A stretch of DNA of 64,000 bases from Plantactinospora endophytica. Its GTDB lineage: Bacteria > Actinomycetota > Actinomycetes > Mycobacteriales > Micromonosporaceae. Shown in pieces: positions 58,447 to 64,000 of the stretch. Each line of letters begins with the position of its first letter. Position 1 is the first letter of the stretch. The notes below the pieces were generated by a model. It had not been told where the DNA came from. It made no database searches and was given only the letters and a program-made list of their open reading frames with translations. The position numbers and the translations under genes were made by a program. The DNA lies in assembly GCF_016862915.1 (NCBI RefSeq), contig NZ_BONW01000013.1, forward strand, positions 434,001 to 498,000. The letters run 5' to 3'.

Positions 58447-59397
58447 ATGCGGTACGACCTGGACGACCTCCGGCTCTTCCTGCACGTCGTCACGGAGGGG
58501 TCGATCACCGCCGGAGCCCGCCGGATGCACCTGACCCTTCCCTCGGCGAGCGCCCGGGTACGGGCCCTGGAGCACCAGGCCGGAGTGGAGTTGCTGGTCC
58601 GGGGGCGGCGGGGCGTCCGGCCCACCCCGGCGGGGACCACGCTGGCCCGGCACGCCCGGGACGTCCTCGATCGGACGGCGCGACTGGAGAACGCCGTGAC
58701 CAGCTACGGCAGGTCCCCGCGTCCCCCGCTGACCTTGCTGGCCGGCGGGTCGGCGATGCACCGGCTGGTGCCCCGGGCACTGGTCAGCTTTCTGCGCGAG
58801 CATCCCGACGTCGACGTCACCACCACCGAGTGCCGTACCCCGACGACCGTACGGACGCTCGCCGACGGCGCGGCGGACCTCGGGGTACTGCTGGACGCCG
58901 AAGCCGGCGACTGCGGGCTGCCCACCGAACCCCTCGGGGACGACTCGCTGGTGGTCGTCGGCCAGGCCGACGGGATCCTCGCCGGCCGTACCGGGATGCC
59001 CTACCGCGAGGTCGCCGAGCACCCGCTGGTCGGGCTCGACGCCGACTCCTCGCTGCGCCGCTGGATCGAGAAGCACGCCGGCCCGCACGCCCCGGTGGCC
59101 CGTTACCGGACCACCGTCGCCGGGCTGGGCACGCTGGTCGCGCTCGCCGGCGCCGGGGTCGGGCTCGCCGTCGTGCCACGCCGGGCGGTCGATCCGGACC
59201 GCCGCATCGAGGTCTGCGACCTCGATGACTCCTGGGCCCGCCGTCGGCACCTGCTGGCCCGGGGGACCCGGGAGCACCCCGCGACCCCGGCGCTCGCCCG
59301 GCACCTGCACGCCGCAGCGGCTGGCTTGGCGGCGCCGCCGAGGGAGAGGACCGCCGGCGCCGGTGCCGGTTCCGGCGACCCGGACGACCAGCGGTGA
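58447..59397 (+). CDS. LysR-family transcription regulator
   Basis: A 316-residue LysR regulator. The N-terminal helix-turn-helix is DLRLFLHVVTEGSITAGARRMHLTLPSASARVRALEHQAGVELLVRG. The effector domain (~90-295) shows LLAGGSAMHRLVPRALVSFLREHPDVDV and the second subdomain AGAGVGLAVVPRRAV. The C-terminal tail is rich in Arg/Gly. A leaderless start is likely, with TAGGCT 6 bases before the ATG. It is divergent from the TauE/SafE gene and probably regulates it in response to a sulfur or aromatic effector. Confidence 0.92.
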   Translation: MRYDLDDLRLFLHVVTEGSITAGARRMHLTLPSASARVRALEHQAGVELLVRGRRGVRPTPAGTTLARHARDVLDRTARLENAVTSYGRSPRPPLTLLAGGSAMHRLVPRALVSFLREHPDVDVTTTECRTPTTVRTLADGAADLGVLLDAEAGDCGLPTEPLGDDSLVVVGQADGILAGRTGMPYREVAEHPLVGLDADSSLRRWIEKHAGPHAPVARYRTTVAGLGTLVALAGAGVGLAVVPRRAVDPDRRIEVCDLDDSWARRRHLLARGTREHPATPALARHLHAAAAGLAAPPRERTAGAGAGSGDPDDQR

Positions 59398-59476
59398 CCT
59401 GTCCGGGTCGGCTCGATCGGGTCGGCTGTTCCGTCTCCCGGGCGCCGGCTCGATCCCCGATGGGCGGACCACCGGC

Positions 59477-60091
59477 TCACCGGTCCGGGACTCGGCGCTG
59501 CCGGCGTACCAGGAGAAACCCGGCCGTGACGCCGACGGCGCCGAGCCCGGCGGCGCCGGCCCACCACCGTCCGGTGCCGGAACCGGCGTCCTCTGGCGCC
59601 GCCGCGACCGGCGATGCCACGTCGGCGGCGTCGGTGTTCCCAACGGCGGGAGCCGGCTCCTCGCCGGGTGGCAGCGTGACGGTGAACCGGAACTGTCCCT
59701 GGATCGGATGCCCGTCGGCGGAGACCACCCGGTACGCGACCCGGTAGCCGCCGGACCGCACCGGCTCGACCGGCAGGTGTACCTGCTTGTCGACCGCTCG
59801 TGGTTGGCCGGTGCCGTGTCGTGCGCCGTCGGGTCCGGTGACGACGACGGTGCTGAAGTTCCCCCGGACCAGTTCGTTGAAGGTGAGCGTGATCTGGTCG
59901 AGTTGCCTGGTCACGGTCGAGTCGGCCCGGGGGTCGCTGCCCACCAGTTGGGCGTGCGCCGCCGCTGGGCGGGCGCCGAGCAGCCCGCCGGACGCGGCGG
60001 CGGTGACCCCGAGTAGGGCCAGCGTCGCCAGCCTCGTTCCGATGCGGCGCACCGGCGGTCCTGCCGTGTTCCTCGGCGCTGCGCCCGTCAT
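59477..60091 (-). CDS. CopC-domain membrane-anchored copper protein
   Basis: A 204-residue exported protein. A signal peptide (LATLALLGVTAAASGGLL) ends at AAAHAQLVGSDP, where the His just after the cleavage site is the copper ligand of CopC proteins. The second signature is YRVVSADGHPIQGQFRFTV with the Asp-x-His pair. A C-terminal helix (WWAGAAGLGAVGVTAGFLLV) anchors it. Its ATG overlaps the DyP stop by 4 bp. It is the last gene of the copper operon. The 79-bp gap to the LysR stop has no clear hairpin. Confidence 0.88.
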   Translation of the reverse strand: MTGAAPRNTAGPPVRRIGTRLATLALLGVTAAASGGLLGARPAAAHAQLVGSDPRADSTVTRQLDQITLTFNELVRGNFSTVVVTGPDGARHGTGQPRAVDKQVHLPVEPVRSGGYRVAYRVVSADGHPIQGQFRFTVTLPPGEEPAPAVGNTDAADVASPVAAAPEDAGSGTGRWWAGAAGLGAVGVTAGFLLVRRQRRVPDR

Positions 60092-61368
60092 CCGAGGACC
60101 TGTTCGCCGATCCAGCCGTCGGGTCCGCAGCCGGGTGGGATGGCGAAGACGGCGGAGCCGATCGGGGTGATCCAGTCGTTGAGCAGGTCGCGTTCGGCGA
60201 GCCGGCGTTGGATCGGTAGGTACTGGCGCGTGATGTCGGCCTGGTAGGCGGCGAAGATGAGGCCGCTGTCCGCCCGCCCGGCCGGGTCCGGTGCCCCGTC
60301 GTAGTTGTAGGGCCGGCGCAGGATCTTGAGCCGGTCGTCCATCACCCTGGCCCGGGTCACGTGCGCGAAGTCCGGCATGACCGGTAGTCCGGCCTCGTCG
60401 AGGGCGGAGAAGTCGGGCTCGTCCTGCTCGTGTCGGCCGCTCAGCGGTGCGCCGGTGTCCAGCCGTCGGCCGACCGCGAGTTCCTTGTCGGTCCGGCCGA
60501 GCTTGTCCCAGGTCTCCAACTCGGCGCGGATCCGGCGTAGCACCAGGGTGCTGCCGTCGCGCAGCCAGTCCGGGCCGTCGCCGGTCCAGACGGACCGTTC
60601 GAAGGCGGCGGTGCCGGGGCGGGGGTTGGCGGTGCCGTCGAGCTGTCCCATGACGTTGCGCTGGGTGTGCCCGTCGGCCTGGGCCCCCCGGCTGCGCCGG
60701 AAGCCGCGCTGTACCCAGCGGACGGTCGCGAACGGTCGGGCGTCCTTGACCAGCATCCGCTGGGCGTGCGTGACGGTCAGCGGGTCGTCGGCGCAGATCT
60801 GGAGCAGCAGGTCACCACCGGACCAGGCCGGTTGCAGCCGGTCGATCCCGAAGACGGGAAGCTCGGTGACGGACGGTGGGCGGCGGTCGTCCCGGCCGGC
60901 CGCCGCGTACAGGTCGGGGCCGAAGCCGAAGGTGATGGTGAGCCGGGCGGGTAGTACGGCGAGTTCGGGCTCGGTGTCGGCCAGCGGGGCCCGGCCCTGG
61001 GCCAGTCGGACGGCGTCGTCGGTGAGCAGCCGCATCAGCCGGCCCAGCGCCGCCCGGTCGACTCCCCGGTGCAGGGTGAAGGCGACGAAGGCCGCGTGCG
61101 CCTGCGGGTCGGTGGCGATGCCGGCCTGCCGGGGACCGTGGAACGGCACGACGTCCGTACCGACGGTGGTCGCGGCGCCCGGATCGACGGGAGCCGGCGC
61201 CGGTGACCGGTGGCCGGCAGCGGTCGCGGCGACACCCGCCGCCGCACCGGCGACGGCGCCGCCGACGCCCAGCGCACCGCCGGTGAGCAGCCGTCGCCGG
61301 CTCACCGCGCGGGTACCTCCCGATCGACCGGCGACGCCGTCCGCAGCGGTTTCGGAGCGGTCGGTCAC
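60088..61368 (-). CDS. Tat-exported DyP-type haem peroxidase
   Basis: A 426-residue DyP peroxidase. The twin-arginine signal SRRRLLTGG (residues 23-31) precedes a hydrophobic run, so the folded holoenzyme is exported. The family motif GQLDG (241-245, Asp244 for peroxide cleavage) and proximal haem His336 (PDFAHVTRA) are intact, and YNYDGAPDP with GLIFAAYQAD follow. In Streptomyces lividans the DyP enzyme DtpA works with extracellular copper chaperones to mature the radical oxidase GlxA; the gene content here points the same way. It overlaps PCuAC upstream and CopC downstream by 4 bp each. Confidence 0.93.
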   Translation of the reverse strand: MTDRSETAADGVAGRSGGTRAVSRRRLLTGGALGVGGAVAGAAAGVAATAAGHRSPAPAPVDPGAATTVGTDVVPFHGPRQAGIATDPQAHAAFVAFTLHRGVDRAALGRLMRLLTDDAVRLAQGRAPLADTEPELAVLPARLTITFGFGPDLYAAAGRDDRRPPSVTELPVFGIDRLQPAWSGGDLLLQICADDPLTVTHAQRMLVKDARPFATVRWVQRGFRRSRGAQADGHTQRNVMGQLDGTANPRPGTAAFERSVWTGDGPDWLRDGSTLVLRRIRAELETWDKLGRTDKELAVGRRLDTGAPLSGRHEQDEPDFSALDEAGLPVMPDFAHVTRARVMDDRLKILRRPYNYDGAPDPAGRADSGLIFAAYQADITRQYLPIQRRLAERDLLNDWITPIGSAVFAIPPGCGPDGWIGEQVLG

Positions 61369-61952
61369 GGCGCCGGGCTCATCGTCATCCCGGGGCCGGG
61401 GGTCATCGGCATGCCCGAACGCGGGTCGTAGCTCTCCTCGGCGCCGGTGAACGGCTTGGCCACCGCCGTGAAGTCGATGGTCTTCCCGTCGGCGAAGGTG
61501 AGCGTGAAGGTCAGTTCGTCACCCGCCCGGACCGGCTCGCGCAGGTCCATCAGCATCAGGTGGTCGCCGCCGGGTTCCAACACGTGGCTGCCACCGGCCT
61601 TGATCGTGATCCCGCCGGTCTTCGGCTGCATCACCATCCTGCCGTCTTTCATCGTCATCTCGTGCACTTCCATCGGCGAGACGGCGGTGCTCACGCCGGT
61701 GATGGTGACCTCGGTGCCGGTGTCGTTGACCAGGGTGCCGAAGGCTGCGGTCATCCCCTTGTCGGCCGCCTTGATCCACGGGTCGCGCACCGCGAACGTG
61801 GCGCTGTCGCTGCTCGCCGACGGGGCCGGGCTGGGCGCGGCCCCCGATGTGTCGTCGGTCCCGCCGCAACCCGTCGCGGCGAATACCGCCACCACGGTGA
61901 CGCCCAACCTCACTGCCCAGCCCCGTACGCCGGGTGATGCCGACCTGCGCAT
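61365..61952 (-). CDS. PCuAC copper chaperone lipoprotein
   Basis: A 195-residue lipoprotein. The lipobox FAATGC places the lipidated Cys at residue 29. The PCu(A)C domain shows the metal-site set VHEMTMKDGRMVM and GGDHLMLMDL: His97, Met99, Met108, His131 and Met133. A Met-rich tail (SGMPMTPGPGMTM) adds possible copper ligands. The start ATG 61952 is 5 bases after GAGGAAG. Its stop overlaps the DyP start, so both are made together; it probably passes Cu(I) to an extracellular target, as ECuC-type proteins do. Confidence 0.9.
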   Translation of the reverse strand: MRRSASPGVRGWAVRLGVTVVAVFAATGCGGTDDTSGAAPSPAPSASSDSATFAVRDPWIKAADKGMTAAFGTLVNDTGTEVTITGVSTAVSPMEVHEMTMKDGRMVMQPKTGGITIKAGGSHVLEPGGDHLMLMDLREPVRAGDELTFTLTFADGKTIDFTAVAKPFTGAEESYDPRSGMPMTPGPGMTMSPAP

Positions 61953-62127
61953 GTGCACTTCCTCCGCTTCTCGCTCCACGTTCTACTACTTGTCGTCGTG
62001 GAGCGGCGGATGGTTCCGGCAGACCGTTCGGTACGCGGTGGGCTCGGGGTGCACGGCAGGAGCGCCAGGACTACTGGCGTACGGGGTGCCGGCTCGTGGT
62101 GCGGCGGTTACGGCGCTCGCCGCCGCC

Positions 62128-62167
62128 GCTACTCCGCCGCTGCTACTCCGGCGCTGCTACTCCGGTG
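62128..62167. repeat. 14-bp tandem repeat, three units
   Basis: GCTACTCCG recurs at 62128, 62142 and 62156 within 14-bp units. It lies in the 224-bp gap between the stop of the upstream CopC gene and the PCuAC start. I see no copper-regulator operator such as a CsoR site there. Confidence 0.45.
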
Positions 62168-62176
62168 CCGAGAAAC

Positions 62177-62803
62177 TCACCGTCCGCCGGGGCCGGCCGA
62201 GGCGTCGGTCGACCTGCGGCGCCGCAGCAGCAACCCGCCAAGCAGGGCGAGTACGAGTACCGCGCCCACGATCACCGCCCACCAGACGGCTGGGGCGGGT
62301 CCGTCGTCGTCGTCGGCCCCCGCTGCCGGCGACTGGGCCGGTGGCGTCGCCGGATCTGCGGTGGGTGTCGAAGCTGCCGTCGGTGTGGGGACGGGCGTCG
62401 GGGTGGGTTCGGCGGTGGGGGTGGGAGGTGCGAACCTGTTGGTGAAGGTGAAGGTGCCCTTGATCGTGTGACCGTCGGTGGAGACCGTACGCCAGACGAC
62501 CGTGATCGCACCGACGGGAAGCGGCTTCACCTTCTGTGTGATGGTCTTGTCCAGGACCTGTGCGTCGGCGTCGCTGTACGAGACGCTGTCCGGCCCGGTC
62601 ACCGCCACGCTGGTGCCGGGTTCCCTGATCAGTCCGCTGAAGGTGAGCGTCACGGCGGTCACCGCCTTGCTGACCGTGCTGCTGGCCGCCGGTGAGGAGC
62701 GGCTCAGTTCGGTGTGCGCGTGGGCCGGACTGGCCGGCGACACGACGACGAGCGCCCCGACGAGGAGGGCGGCGGCGGTGGAGAGCAGGCGGTTCCGGGT
62801 CAC
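62177..62803 (-). CDS. CopC-domain membrane-anchored copper protein 2
   Basis: A 208-residue exported protein, paralogous to the CopC gene at 59477. The signal peptide (LLSTAAALLVGALVVVSPASP) ends at AHAHTELSRSSPA with the N-terminal His ligand. VVWRTVSTDGHTIKGTFTFTN is the second CopC motif. A Pro/Thr-rich linker with short TPTP repeats leads to a C-terminal helix (VWWAVIVGAVLVLALLGGLLL) and Arg cluster. I chose GTG 62803 because it places the basic residues of the signal correctly; GTG 62842 is also open. Confidence 0.85.
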   Translation of the reverse strand: MTRNRLLSTAAALLVGALVVVSPASPAHAHTELSRSSPAASSTVSKAVTAVTLTFSGLIREPGTSVAVTGPDSVSYSDADAQVLDKTITQKVKPLPVGAITVVWRTVSTDGHTIKGTFTFTNRFAPPTPTAEPTPTPVPTPTAASTPTADPATPPAQSPAAGADDDDGPAPAVWWAVIVGAVLVLALLGGLLLRRRRSTDASAGPGGR

Positions 62804-62869
62804 CGTGCCACGGTAGCGCTCCACCGTTGCCGGCACCGCCACCCACCCCGGCGCGTCCGTGCCCCGGCC

Positions 62870-64000
62870 TCATCGCCACGGCCGCCGGGCGAGCCACCCG
62901 GCGGGCCAGACCAGCAACAGGACGAAGGGGTACGCGAAGAGCGTGTCGATCGCCACCCGGGAGAACTGTGGCCGGTACGTCCAGTCGAGGAGCCAGAGCA
63001 GCAGAAGGCTCGGCAGCATGCCGGCCGCGGTGACGAGCGCGACGGCCACGCCACGGTTGCCGAGTCGTACGGTCGCGGCGAGCACCGCTTCCAGGGCGAG
63101 TCCGGCCGCGAGGCAACCGCCGACCAGGGCCAGGAACCAGACGTCCGGATTGTGGTCCCAGTAGTAGAACTCGACCGGGGTACCCCACGGCAGGCGGAAG
63201 ATGTTCCGCCCGCTCCGTTCCACCAGCAGCCCGACGAACGCGGCGACGACACCGGCGGTCGCCTGTGCGGTGAACGCGGCTCCCCGCCGCCGGGTCCACA
63301 ACCCGGCCAGCAGGCCCGCCACCGGTAGGAGTTGCCAGGCGTACCGGTCCGACCAGTACGGCAGCGGACCGTCGTACCCGGCGAGTACCGGGTAGGCGGT
63401 CATCGTCGCGCCGACCAGCGCGCCGAGCAGTACCGCAGCGGCGAAGGCGACGGCTGCCCGGCGCGGCGACGCGGCAGGCCCGCCCACGGCAGGCCCGTCC
63501 ATGGTCGGCCCGTCCACGCTGGGCCCGCTCCCGTCCCGTTTGCCCACGGCCGGGTCGCCCACGGTTGGCTGTCCTACCGCCGGGCCGGCCGGACCCGTCG
63601 GCAACCCGGCTGGGGCCGGCATCGGTGCCGCTGCCGCTGCCGCTGGCGCTGGCAGTGGCAGTGGCGGAGCGGCCTGCGGGGGACGAGCCTCGACCGGTGG
63701 CGCCGGGGCGATCGGTGACTGGCCCTCGGCCGGCGGAGCCCAGAGGCTGCCGTGGGCGACGACCAGCTCCGGCTGGTCGATGACCGTCGGCGCCACCCCG
63801 AGCGCCCGGTGCAGCATGGTCGCGACCAGCGGGATCCGGCTGGAGCCACCGACCAGGAAGACCCCGGCCAGCCGGTCGGCGGTGACCCCGCTGGCGAACA
63901 ACGTCGACGTGGTCAGCTCTGCGGTCCGCTCCAGCAACGGCCGGGCCAACTCGTCGAACTCGGCACGGGTGAGATGGACCTCGCGGCTCGGCTCCGGCAG
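62870..64000 (-). CDS. Hsp70 (DnaK-like) ATPase fused to membrane domain, N-terminal part outside window
   Basis: The frame runs unbroken from the right edge to a stop at 62870, 376 residues of a longer protein. The first visible part (HLTRAEFDELARPLLERT, GVFLVGGSSRIPLVATML) is the end of an Hsp70 nucleotide-binding domain, including the phosphate-2 and adenosine motifs. A ~110-residue Pro/Ala linker with repeated VGxPTVGDP-type units follows. The last ~220 residues hold about six membrane helices (FAAAVLLGALVGATMTAYPVL, LLPVAGLLAGLW, FLALVGGCLAAGLALEAVLAA). Hsp70 domains joined to membrane parts occur in actinobacteria; the substrate-binding domain of DnaK is replaced. Function unknown. Confidence 0.85.
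   Translation of the reverse strand: MPEPSREVHLTRAEFDELARPLLERTAELTTSTLFASGVTADRLAGVFLVGGSSRIPLVATMLHRALGVAPTVIDQPELVVAHGSLWAPPAEGQSPIAPAPPVEARPPQAAPPLPLPAPAAAAAAPMPAPAGLPTGPAGPAVGQPTVGDPAVGKRDGSGPSVDGPTMDGPAVGGPAASPRRAAVAFAAAVLLGALVGATMTAYPVLAGYDGPLPYWSDRYAWQLLPVAGLLAGLWTRRRGAAFTAQATAGVVAAFVGLLVERSGRNIFRLPWGTPVEFYYWDHNPDVWFLALVGGCLAAGLALEAVLAATVRLGNRGVAVALVTAAGMLPSLLLLWLLDWTYRPQFSRVAIDTLFAYPFVLLLVWPAGWLARRPWR

Overview
The window is high-GC DNA with GTG starts, leaderless-looking starts, many 4-bp gene overlaps and almost gapless coding, which points to a filamentous actinobacterium. The gene content (HelR, ECF42/DGPF, CHAT proteins, DtpA-like copper genes) fits Micromonosporaceae or a relative, but the genus cannot be fixed from sequence alone. 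No tRNA, rRNA, IS element, integrase or CRISPR array was seen. The large antisense ORFs are GC-frame shadows and were left out.

Layout. 1-6 kb: edge of an AraC-type regulator, a methyltransferase, an FAD oxidase and a 1090-residue helical-repeat protein. 6-9.4 kb: an ECF42-type sigma factor with its DGPF partner, divergent from an MFS exporter; both transcription units carry the same promoter pattern TGTCAA-N17-CGAC. 9.4-14.3 kb: a DUF6624 protein, then a large CHAT protease with an unknown partner. 14.4-18.7 kb: a UgpB/A/E-like importer without ATPase, divergent from a PIG-L deacetylase. 19-20.5 kb: a split YeeE/YedE sulfur transporter with a Cys-rich protein. 20.4-24.1 kb: an MMPL transporter, response regulator and sensorless histidine kinase. 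24.3-27 kb: an unknown 772-residue protein and a DUF1232 protein.

27.3-37.7 kb is an accessory block: three tail-collar paralogs and one 2772-residue SpvB/RHS protein that ends in a candidate His-Cys papain-like toxin domain, closed by a perfect 19-bp terminator. Two membrane genes follow. 39.2-44.2 kb holds a small unknown protein, an ECF sigma factor and a cytosolic subtilase, divergent from a TPR-CHAT caspase-like protease. The gene set recalls the output arm of type III-E CRISPR (TPR-CHAT, Csx30, RpoE) but has no CRISPR here; it is the best candidate for an undescribed system.

44-52 kb is housekeeping or accessory: DUF4240, DUF2207, LemA, two DJ-1 family genes, an O-methyltransferase and GlsB. 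52.2-57 kb is a predicted rifamycin-response locus: a 19-bp rifamycin-associated-element-like palindrome between an MFS exporter-helR operon and a TOPRIM gene. 57-59.4 kb: a chloramphenicol-phosphotransferase-like kinase, a TauE/SafE exporter and its divergent LysR regulator. 59.5-62.8 kb: a copper-trafficking operon (CopC, PCuAC, Tat-exported DyP peroxidase, CopC). The right edge holds an Hsp70 ATPase fused to a multi-pass membrane domain.

Short tandem repeats with unrelated units (20, 31, 35 and 48 bp) occupy several gaps next to gene ends, and most convergent gene pairs are separated by a GC-rich hairpin.
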